Source: Candidatus Hydrogenedentota bacterium | GTDB taxonomy: Bacteria; Hydrogenedentota; Hydrogenedentia; Hydrogenedentales; CAITNO01 | Direction of reading: 5' to 3' | Assembly: GCA_012730105.1 (NCBI GenBank) | Contig: JAAYBJ010000124.1 | Location: forward strand, 1 to 36,961 | DNA: 36,961 bases | Shown: in pieces, positions 29,819 through 36,521 of the stretch | How the letters are laid out: each line of letters begins with the position of its first letter | How positions within the stretch are numbered: the first letter of the stretch is position 1 | Program-made: the position numbers and the translations under genes | Notes under the pieces: model-generated | Told to the model about the DNA's origin: nothing | Seen by the model: the letters and a program-made list of their open reading frames with translations, nothing else | The model's database searches: none

Positions 29819-31999
29819 ATGACACTTTTTAGCCTTCATTTCCTGCTCGCCGCATTAACGGCCAACCCGATGTTTGATGCTTCGGCCGATGCCGGGGCAC
29901 TCCAATGTTTTGCCGTAGAAGGACTTAACACGCCCGCCTGCGGCACCGTCTATGGCGCGGGTGTGCTGGTGGAGGGCGGCATGCCGCTGGGCGGCATCGG
30001 CACGGGCTATGTCTGCTTCGACCCAGAGGGCCGGTTGGGGAAATGCTCTATCTTTAACCACTATCCCGCGCCCATGGTGTTGGGAAAGCCCTTTCTGTCT
30101 CTGACCACGGAAGAAAAGACCTATTCGGTCGCCACACCCCTGGACGGTGTCGGGGACGCCAAGGCGGTACATTATTTCGGCCATTTCCCTGTCGCGGAGG
30201 CACGCTATGAATTGGATGTGCCGCTGCGCGTGGAAGTCAGGGCCTACAGTCCTTTCCTCCCCGGCGACGCCGCGGAATCAAACACCCCTGCCGCGGTTTT
30301 TGAAGTATTCGTGACCAATCTGGCCGATGCCGCTCGTTCCGTCACGCTGTCCTTTTCACCGGAAGGGTTCCCCGGCGGGGAGGCGACCCCATTTGCCGAA
30401 GGCGTCTGGCAGGGCATACAGCTGACGCACGCGCCGTTACAGCGTCTGCCCGAATGGATCCGGCACACCTGGGCAGTCGCCGTTGAAGGCGGCGTGGTGG
30501 AAAACACGGAAACGGGCATTCGCGCTTCAGCCACGTTGGACATGGCGCCGGGGGAACGCAAAAGCGCGACATTCATTCTTGCTTGGCACCAGCCCTGGCT
30601 GCGGGAAAGCTCCGGGCGCGTGGAGAAACATTTCTATGCCGGCCGGTTTGAAGACGCGCGCGCTGTCGCTATGCGCGCGTCGGAACGCCGTGAGGACTGG
30701 CTGCGTCGTATCTTGTCCTATCAAAGCGCCTTGTATGGTGAAGACCTGCCGGACTGGATGAAAGAAACGCTCATTACCGCGCCTTACGCGCTGACTAAGA
30801 ATTCTCTGTGGATCGCCCGCCAGCGTCCCGACGACTGGTGGGGCGACGAGGGGCTGTTCCTGGTAAACGAGAGTTTTTCGACCTGTTCCATCACCGAAAC
30901 CATGCCATGCCGCTTTTTCGGCCACTGGCCCGCCTTGTTCTTTTTCCCTGAACTGGAATTGACGACCCTCAAGGCCATCCGCCACTTCCAACTGCGCGGC
31001 GGGGAACCGCCCTTCTGCCTGGGGCTTGCCTTCGGCATCCGCGACGCCCGCTATCACTGCCAGCACACCTGCGGCGCGGGCGAGTATGCCCAGATAATTT
31101 ACCGCTATTACCTGCGCACGGGCGACAAGGCCTTCTTTGATGACTTCTATGATTCCGCGCGGGATTCCGTCAATTTTATGATGTCACTGGACAAAGACGG
31201 CGATGGCCTGGTGGAGGACCACGTCCATGCCATCCCGGGCGAAACCTTTCCGGCCAACAACCCCATGGATAACTGGCCCTGGTACGGCGCAAGCAGTTAC
31301 ACCGCCGGCAAGGGGCTGGGCGCCCTCGTGTGCGGCATTAAGATGGCCGATCTGGCCGGAGATGAAGCCCAGGCGGCGCAATGGCGGGACACGCTCACGC
31401 GCGGACAGCGGGCCTATGAGGACAAGTTGTGGACCGGTTCCTATTACCGCGTCTACAACGACCCTGCCACGGGTCGCGTCAACGACGCGTGTCCCGCGAT
31501 GCAGCTGAGCGGTGTCTGGTCCACCCGTGTGCTCGGCCTGCCCGACGCGTTGCCCGAGGATCACATTCAAAAAGCCCTGGACACCATCCTGAAACTCAAC
31601 GTACCCGCATCCCCCTATGGCATGGTGAACGGGGTGTATCCCGACGGGCGGCTCTGCGAGGAAGGGGGCGGCTCCGGCATTCCGGACACGATGTGGTCCC
31701 GGGACATTTTCATTCAATGCAACGCCACCGCCGCCATGGTCTACCTCTATTACGACCGCGCTGAAGATGGTTCCGCCGCCGCCCGGGGCATGGTCGACAC
31801 TATCTTCCGTGGACCCCATGCCATGCCCTGGGCGCAGCCCTGCGGCCTCAGTTCAAAAACCGGCGGCACTTGCCACGGTCATGACTATTATGACCACATG
31901 GTGGTCTGGAGTTACCCGCTGGCCTTCGCCGGACAGGACATCGCCGGGGGGTGCGCCCCAGGTGGCGTCATCGACCGGCTGCTTAAGGCAGCGAGGTAA
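29819..31999 (+). CDS. Secreted GH116-family beta-glucosidase / glucosylceramidase-like enzyme
   Basis: The 726-residue protein has a signal peptide (1-16) and the two domains of GH116 (human GBA2 family). The N-terminal beta-sandwich begins with the hallmark GMPLGGIGTGYVCFDPEGR (about 54-72). The catalytic (alpha/alpha)6 barrel starts near YALTKNSLWIARQRP. Family blocks are FSTCSITETMPCRFFGHWPA, LFFFPELELTTLKAIRHFQ, DGLVEDHVHAIPGE, NWPWYGASSYTAGKGL and YGMVNGVYPDGR. The acidic residues in the ITET and WYGASSYT blocks are candidates for catalysis, but I do not assign them firmly. GH116 enzymes release beta-linked glucose or other sugars; bacterial ones take varied beta-glycosides. AAAGGAAA lies six bases before the ATG at 29819; an upstream open frame crosses a repeat array. 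Arrays flank the gene on both sides. Confidence 0.86.
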   Translation: MTLFSLHFLLAALTANPMFDASADAGALQCFAVEGLNTPACGTVYGAGVLVEGGMPLGGIGTGYVCFDPEGRLGKCSIFNHYPAPMVLGKPFLSLTTEEKTYSVATPLDGVGDAKAVHYFGHFPVAEARYELDVPLRVEVRAYSPFLPGDAAESNTPAAVFEVFVTNLADAARSVTLSFSPEGFPGGEATPFAEGVWQGIQLTHAPLQRLPEWIRHTWAVAVEGGVVENTETGIRASATLDMAPGERKSATFILAWHQPWLRESSGRVEKHFYAGRFEDARAVAMRASERREDWLRRILSYQSALYGEDLPDWMKETLITAPYALTKNSLWIARQRPDDWWGDEGLFLVNESFSTCSITETMPCRFFGHWPALFFFPELELTTLKAIRHFQLRGGEPPFCLGLAFGIRDARYHCQHTCGAGEYAQIIYRYYLRTGDKAFFDDFYDSARDSVNFMMSLDKDGDGLVEDHVHAIPGETFPANNPMDNWPWYGASSYTAGKGLGALVCGIKMADLAGDEAQAAQWRDTLTRGQRAYEDKLWTGSYYRVYNDPATGRVNDACPAMQLSGVWSTRVLGLPDALPEDHIQKALDTILKLNVPASPYGMVNGVYPDGRLCEEGGGSGIPDTMWSRDIFIQCNATAAMVYLYYDRAEDGSAAARGMVDTIFRGPHAMPWAQPCGLSSKTGGTCHGHDYYDHMVVWSYPLAFAGQDIAGGCAPGGVIDRLLKAAR

Positions 32000-32017
32000 G
32001 TTTCCGGCAAGGCGTTT

Positions 32018-32077
32018 GTCGGACTCCGTCAGACAGGGTCGGACAAGGTCGGACGAGGTCGGACAGGGTCGGACGAA
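32018..32077 (+). repeat. GTC-R-GAC tandem array 3 (six units)
   Basis: Six consecutive units start at 32018, 32028, 32038, 32048, 32058 and 32068 with an exact period of 10: GTCGGAC five times and GTCAGAC once, with three variable bases between. It starts 18 bases after the GH116 stop. The four-helix-bundle gene's promoter is 40 bases further on. Confidence 0.9.
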
Positions 32078-32119
32078 AAGCATGGGCGTGGCGGTAACAG
32101 TTACAGATGCACCATGTTG

Positions 32120-32148
32120 TTGTAGGATCTGTTATTTTTGGTTATACT
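32120..32148 (+). promoter_or_regulatory. Candidate sigma-70 promoter for the four-helix-bundle gene
   Basis: TTGTAG (32120-32125) and TATACT (32143-32148) are 17 bases apart. The -10 agrees with the consensus at five of six bases. Transcription would start near 32155, about 12 bases before the ATG at 32167. Its presence means the gene does not depend on the upstream GH116 transcript. Confidence 0.5.
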
Positions 32149-32166
32149 GTGATTCATGGAGGGTTC

Positions 32167-32865
32167 ATGACACGGGACGACACGCCTTTTATGCCCCATG
32201 GCGGGTACCGCAAGTTGCGGAGCTATACCGTGGCCCAGGCGGTATATGACGCAACGGTGGTGTTTTGCCGCCGCTTTTATGCCCATGACAAGCGGATGAC
32301 AGACCAGATGGTTCAGGCGGCACGAAGTGGGGTGCGCAACATCAGCGAGGGCAGCGGCGCAGCGGCAACATCACGCAAGGCGGAAATGAAATTGACAAAC
32401 GTGGCGCTGGCTAGCCTGAACGATGAACTGATCCCTGACTTTGAGAGTTATCTGCTGCAGCAGGGGTTACGCGTCTGGCCAAAAGAGTCCAGGGAGGCGC
32501 GTGTTGTCCGGGAGCGCCTGCAGCATGATCGCATCGAGAATCTGCCCCCGCCTCCGCGGGGCGGAGTGCGGCTGACGGGCTTGGCGGACCTGGCGGATTT
32601 CGTGGGCAAAGCCGACGCTGAAATTGCGGCCAATACCCTGCTCTGTGCCACGCATCAGGCCTGCTACCTGCTCCGTCGCCAAGTGAAAAGCCAAGGCCGT
32701 ACCTTTGTGGAGGAGGGCGGTTTCTCGGAGAACCTGTATAAGAAACGGCTTCAGGCGCGCGGGCAGGGTCGGACGAAGTCGGACCACGTCGGACAGGGTC
32801 GGACAGCGTCAGACAGGGTCGGACAGCGTCAGACGAAATCGGACAAGAAGGATGACGTTCCCTGA
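32167..32865 (+). CDS. Four-helix-bundle protein (23S rRNA intervening-sequence protein family) with suffix domain
   Basis: The 232-residue protein begins with a four-helix bundle of the 23S rRNA IVS-protein/Avd-like family: YRKLRSYTVAQAVYDATVVF (14-33), DQMVQAARSGVRNISEGSG (46-64) and AEMKLTNVALASLNDELIPD (72-91). The NISEGSG string and the spacing fit that family. Residues about 92-195 form a second, less known helical suffix region. From residue 199 the protein is a low-complexity tail GQGRTKSDHV, GQGRTASDRV, GQRQTKSDKK, a 10-residue repeat that is the translation of array 4 (period 10 bases, 30-base super-period). The ATG at 32167 follows GGAGGG by three bases; an ATG at 32191 is the alternative. 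Family members bind nucleic acid, including Avd of diversity-generating retroelements; a role with the repeats is inference. Confidence 0.8.
   Translation: MTRDDTPFMPHGGYRKLRSYTVAQAVYDATVVFCRRFYAHDKRMTDQMVQAARSGVRNISEGSGAAATSRKAEMKLTNVALASLNDELIPDFESYLLQQGLRVWPKESREARVVRERLQHDRIENLPPPPRGGVRLTGLADLADFVGKADAEIAANTLLCATHQACYLLRRQVKSQGRTFVEEGGFSENLYKKRLQARGQGRTKSDHVGQGRTASDRVGQRQTKSDKKDDVP
32768..32847 (+). repeat. GTC-R-GAC tandem array 4 (eight units), inside a gene's 3' end
   Basis: Eight units start at 32768 and every ten bases to 32838: GTCGGAC five times, GTCAGAC twice and a final ATCGGAC. The array is in open frame with no stop in the 32167-32865 gene and gives its C-terminal repeats. With array 3 it brackets that gene. 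Confidence 0.9.
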
Positions 32866-32917
32866 CCACGGACACCAGCGAATACGGCACAGAGAACCTG
32901 ATCATCGCACCAATGAA

Positions 32918-32946
32918 CGGGCCGCCACGGGATTCGTGGCGGCCCG
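32918..32946. terminator. Strong hairpin between convergent genes
   Basis: CGGGCCGCCAC (32918-32928) pairs perfectly with GTGGCGGCCCG (32936-32946) around a seven-base loop. It lies 52 bases after the four-helix-bundle stop and 31 bases beyond the end of the convergent 950-residue gene, so it can serve both. There is no run of T on either side, so a rho-independent role is not certain. Confidence 0.6.
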
Positions 32947-32977
32947 CAGTCTTCTGCGCGAGGCGGCAGGACAATCG

Positions 32978-35830
32978 TCAGGACCGTTTGCGCCGCGCCA
33001 GCAATCCCAGTGCGCCTCCAGCCGCAGCCAGTACGATCAGGCCGAGCATACCCATAGCCGGGATTTCTTCCACCACCGTTACCTGCGCTTCAAACACCTG
33101 GACGGCCTTGGCGCCGTCATCATAGGTGCAGGAATACAGGCCGGAATCACTCGTTGTCAGCAGCGCGATCTGCAAGGTGCGCGCATTGGCGCCAATGATG
33201 CGGCCGCCGTTCGAGAGTGGGACGCCATCTTTTGTCCATGCATAGGTGGAACTGGCGGCAACAGGGCATGGCACGCACAGGCACAAATCGCTGCCGATCT
33301 CATAATCGCCGCCCAAGGGTCTCGGACAGCCTTCCGGATTTTCAATGCATGCTTCTTCGCCTTCAGTTGGCAGTTCGCCTTCGACGGGCAGTTCACCCTC
33401 ACCTTCAACCGGCGGTTCGCCTTCGGCGGGGGGCTCGCCTTCGACGGGCGGTTCACCTTCGCCTTCGACAGGCGGTTCCCCCTCGCCTTCGATCGGCGGC
33501 TCACCCTCGCCTTCGACGGGCGGTTCGCCTTCACCTTCAATGGGCCCTTCATAAAGCGCTAGGTCTTCACCCGGTTCAGGCACGACGTCGGCGGGCACCA
33601 CCGCCAGCGCGGCGTCCAGGGCGTTCAAGTTGTCATTCATGGCTTGCAGGCCCAGCGTGGCAGCAAAAATGAGCACATCCGCGACACCGTCCGGAGCTCC
33701 TTGCCACGGCACCATCCCATCCGGCACAAGTATGTCCGCGGGGTCGGCGGGGGGATTCCCAAAATTCGGGATAATCTGCGCCACGGAAAACAGGGGCAGG
33801 CCGCTCTTGTCCACAAAGAGCGCATCCAGATCGTTATCCGCGGGAATTCCCAGGAAGCCGCTGGATCCATTGACAAGTAGACCGTCGGAAGCCAACGCAA
33901 CGCGGAAAAACCCGGTTCCGTCCGGGGTCAAAATATCCGCAGCCGTGGCGCCCGCCATGGCCAGGGAAGGGGACCCCTTGGCCAGCGAAAAGAACAAATC
34001 GCCAGGCTGCAAATATTGGCTTGGAAGTAGATTCAGCCTGTCAATCAAAGGCGCGCGAAGGTCAAGCCCGTTCAGGTCATCATTGGGCGCGAGCACCAGG
34101 AGTCCCAGTTCCGACTCATCGGCCGCCAGCGCATTGGAACCCATATTGCCGGAGGACGTGACGAAGATGTCGCCGAAGGCTTCCGGCAGTTGTGTTACCG
34201 GCTGCCCGCAGGTGGCCGTACCCACGGCAACCTCGTTACTGACGGCCGTGCCGGGCATTCCCTGTGTGGGCCAATCAACGGAGAAATGCCAGAAAATAGG
34301 ACGCATCAGACTATCGTACAAGCCGTCTTCAATGATGGCTACGGCAATATCGCTGGTAGGATAGGAAAAGGCGTCAATGTCGTCCATCGACTGCAAACCG
34401 AGCAGCCGATGCCGCAGCCGCATCAGGTTGGTGCAGCCGCCCGCCTTGTAAACATCGTTACGCGGGTCGCTATCGCCGTCCAGGGGACTGTTGATATCCG
34501 TTCCCGGAAGGCCAATGCCGGTCATCTTTACCGAGAGGTTGATCCCCTGCTCTGTTTCTCCTTCAGGCTCGCCTTCACCCTCCGGTTCGCCCTCCGGTTC
34601 CCCTTCGATGGGAGGCTCGCCTTCTCCCTCTCCGGGGGTCTCGCCCTCCCATGGCTGTTCACCTTCACCCTCTACCGGCGGTTCTCCTTCGGGAAACTGG
34701 ACATCCAGGCAAACGTGGCAGATGTCGCCTTCTATCACCACATTCGTGCCCATGACATCAATGGAGACCCATTCCGGGTTAAAGTCTATAATTTGAAACA
34801 GGACCGTTTGGGTTACGGGTTCCGTTAAATCCTGGCCCACGAAAATGGGTTCCCGGACAATCCAGTCTGCTTCGTCTTCCGGGGAAATCGGGGGAATCGG
34901 CGGTACCCCGGTGCCGGGAGGGTAGTCCGGTGAACTATAATTGATGGCCACGGTGGCATCGGCACCTACGTCCGTGGGCGTGATGTTGAAGGTTACCATG
35001 ACGTTTTTTGCGCGCGTCAGGTCCAGTACCCCATCATAATACCATTCATTCCACCATTCCGTGTTCGGGTAGTAGTAAAAGGTGCCTCCATCATGGCCGG
35101 TGCCGCCGCCCTCGATCATCCAGCCTGTGGCATCAAAGGTGATGTTGAATACATCACAATGGTCCCAGCCGTCTTCTCCCTGGTGCGCCCTTACGGTGCC
35201 TGTAGTTACCCCTGAATACCCAGAAAGGGGGCTTCCGGGGGCGCCTGTAAATTCGATTCTATAGGTTATATCAAAAAAGCTGTCCACATTCCATCGGCCG
35301 TCAGGCAATTGCGTAAGTGTGGTGTGACCCGGAGAGGGCAAGCCGAATTCATTACCCGCGCTTAGCTCCAGTAAATCAAAATCGGGGTCGCCCATCAAGG
35401 TACCCGAAAGTTGCTGGAGTTCACACGGGAAAGATTGTATCTTTTCCCCGGGGATACGGGGCGCCAAGTTCATGACCAGGGAAACGGGAAACATAATGTC
35501 GCGCGAATATCCGGTCAAGGCGCCTGTACCCGTCATCTGAAGACGCATGTCGGCAGTACACGTAATGACCTCGCCGCCCAGGGGACCGCCGATTTCGACA
35601 AATACGTCGAAGAAACTTTCCACCCAGAAGTCGGATTCAAGGGTCGTGCCCGGCGGCAGGCCATCAATAATGTCCAGCGTGCCGCCTTCGTTCACATAAG
35701 GACAGTTCGCCGGCAGGCTCACGGTCCCTCCTCCATTGTCCGGCGCCACGCAGCGCTCGGCCCCCGCCATAGGCGCCAGGCAGAGGGCTGCTGCAATGAG
35801 TATGACTTTAACCTCTAGTGCTGCCTTCAT
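32978..35830 (-). CDS. Large secreted PEGEG-linker protein with Ig-like domain and IPTL-type C-terminal anchor
   Basis: The 950-residue product has a signal peptide (1-24, ending MAGA). Domain order is: N-terminal beta-rich region 25-370, PEGEG-repeat linker about 377-428, a middle domain about 430-755 with Asp-rich turns (APNDDLNGLDL, IPADNDLDALFVDK, PDGVADVLIFAATLG), second PEGEG linker about 759-827, Ig-like domain about 830-915 (STYAWTKDGVPLSNGGRI, DSGLYSC), then a C-terminal tail: IPAMGMLGLIVLAAAGGALG and ARRKRS. The motif-TM-basic cluster resembles the IPTL-CTERM sorting signal. The start at 35828-35830 is supported by AAGGAG seven bases upstream; an in-frame ATG at 36028 with GGAGGAG would add 66 residues. 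No catalytic motif is seen, so a binding or surface role is likely. Confidence 0.8.
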   Translation of the reverse strand: MKAALEVKVILIAAALCLAPMAGAERCVAPDNGGGTVSLPANCPYVNEGGTLDIIDGLPPGTTLESDFWVESFFDVFVEIGGPLGGEVITCTADMRLQMTGTGALTGYSRDIMFPVSLVMNLAPRIPGEKIQSFPCELQQLSGTLMGDPDFDLLELSAGNEFGLPSPGHTTLTQLPDGRWNVDSFFDITYRIEFTGAPGSPLSGYSGVTTGTVRAHQGEDGWDHCDVFNITFDATGWMIEGGGTGHDGGTFYYYPNTEWWNEWYYDGVLDLTRAKNVMVTFNITPTDVGADATVAINYSSPDYPPGTGVPPIPPISPEDEADWIVREPIFVGQDLTEPVTQTVLFQIIDFNPEWVSIDVMGTNVVIEGDICHVCLDVQFPEGEPPVEGEGEQPWEGETPGEGEGEPPIEGEPEGEPEGEGEPEGETEQGINLSVKMTGIGLPGTDINSPLDGDSDPRNDVYKAGGCTNLMRLRHRLLGLQSMDDIDAFSYPTSDIAVAIIEDGLYDSLMRPIFWHFSVDWPTQGMPGTAVSNEVAVGTATCGQPVTQLPEAFGDIFVTSSGNMGSNALAADESELGLLVLAPNDDLNGLDLRAPLIDRLNLLPSQYLQPGDLFFSLAKGSPSLAMAGATAADILTPDGTGFFRVALASDGLLVNGSSGFLGIPADNDLDALFVDKSGLPLFSVAQIIPNFGNPPADPADILVPDGMVPWQGAPDGVADVLIFAATLGLQAMNDNLNALDAALAVVPADVVPEPGEDLALYEGPIEGEGEPPVEGEGEPPIEGEGEPPVEGEGEPPVEGEPPAEGEPPVEGEGELPVEGELPTEGEEACIENPEGCPRPLGGDYEIGSDLCLCVPCPVAASSTYAWTKDGVPLSNGGRIIGANARTLQIALLTTSDSGLYSCTYDDGAKAVQVFEAQVTVVEEIPAMGMLGLIVLAAAGGALGLLARRKRS

Positions 35831-36211
35831 TGTTCTACTCCTTCTTAATTTACCCTGTAAATTCATCGGTTTAAATGCCGTTCCCATCAAACTATTTTTT
35901 CTGCACAACACAGGCTTTTTTCGCACTGGTCTATGCTCCTTCTGGTGTGTATTGCTTCCCGCTGAAAGATATTCCTTCCCCCTTGAATCCTCACCTCCCG
36001 CGCCTGAAACGCGTATGCTCGCCGTCATGACAACTCCTCCGCCCGGTTCGCAGCCCTGAAATAGATTCTCTTTTGCCGGGCGATCTTCTTCTCTACGGCT
36101 TCCGGCTCTTCCCCTGCCCCGCATCACACCGAACCCATCAGACGACTATTGTCCCTTATATTTACGCATACTACGCATAATGAATTCATGTTCATCAAAC
36201 TGCATGTTAAC

Positions 36212-36240
36212 AGTGTATTTTAAATGTCTCATAAAGTCAA
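36212..36240 (-). promoter_or_regulatory. Candidate sigma-70 promoter for the 950-residue protein gene
   Basis: On the minus strand TTGACT (36235-36240) and TACACT (36212-36217) are 17 bases apart, with five and four of six consensus matches. Transcription would start near 36205. The leader to the 35830 start codon would be about 375 bases, or about 175 to the 36028 start. The TACGCAT direct repeat and ATGAATTCAT palindrome lie just downstream and could be operator sites. Confidence 0.45.
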
Positions 36241-36384
36241 GATATTTCTTTTTATTTTTAGAATACAGGTTTTTTTTATTATAATTTATATAATATATTT
36301 ACTTTATTTTCATTGCCTGAAATGCGTAAGTATTGGATGCCTACCATTAAGAACTGGAAGCCACCTGAATGCCGGAATTCTATC

Positions 36385-36445
36385 GGAGTACAAACTTCAG
36401 TTTGTAAGGTATGCGCACGACGCTGCAACCTGAAGGTTGAACTCC
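36385..36445. repeat. Palindromic element with three-way-junction potential
   Basis: GGAGT (36385-36389) pairs with ACTCC (36441-36445). Between them are two tight hairpins, each with a two-base loop: ACAAACT/AGTTTGT (36390-36405) and CAACCT/AGGTTG (36426-36439). A third weak stem GCG/CGC (36413-36423) is possible. The layout, two similar palindromes held by an outer stem, is that of a dispersed REP-like element. Confidence 0.6.
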
Positions 36446-36468
36446 AAAACCTCTACCCTCAAAATACG

Positions 36469-36498
36469 CGGGGCCGGGATCATAGGACCCCGGCCCCG
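36469..36498 (-). terminator. Rho-independent-like terminator of the PEGEG gene
   Basis: On the minus strand, 24 bases after the stop at 36522, a ten-base-pair GC stem (CGGGGCCGGG and CCCGGCCCCG) encloses a ten-base loop and is followed by TATTTT. This fits a terminator for the gene to its right; on the plus strand no T-run follows. Confidence 0.6.
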
Positions 36499-36521
36499 GT
36501 TTACATTCGTCGCTTATATGG

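Larger units (their letters stand above)
35831..36521. other. Long leader and AT-rich region upstream of the 950-residue gene
   Basis: About 690 bases. The leftmost 350 contain a possible mRNA leader (7-base stem CGCCCGG 36040-36046 with CCGGGCG 36076-36082) and an alternative start at 36028. From about 36160 to 36320 the DNA is very AT-rich, unlike the flanks. TACGCAT occurs twice in 16 bases (36163-36169 and 36172-36178), next to the palindrome ATGAATTCAT (36180-36189). Further right are the three-way-junction element (36385-36445) and the terminator of the next gene (36469-36498). Open frames here lack support. Confidence 0.55.

Noticed and set aside
32018-32847. Arrays 3 and 4 as a CRISPR locus
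   Set aside because: Units are 10 bases with 3 variable bases; there are no 25-40-base repeats, spacers or cas genes.
35831-36205. Cyclic-di-GMP (GEMM) riboswitch upstream of the 950-residue gene
   Set aside because: The leader has a stem of seven pairs, but the conserved GEMM core strings are not found.
36224-36433. Small hydrophobic protein in the AT-rich region
   Set aside because: Hydrophobicity follows from extreme AT content; no ribosome-binding site, and it overlaps the promoter and repeat elements.
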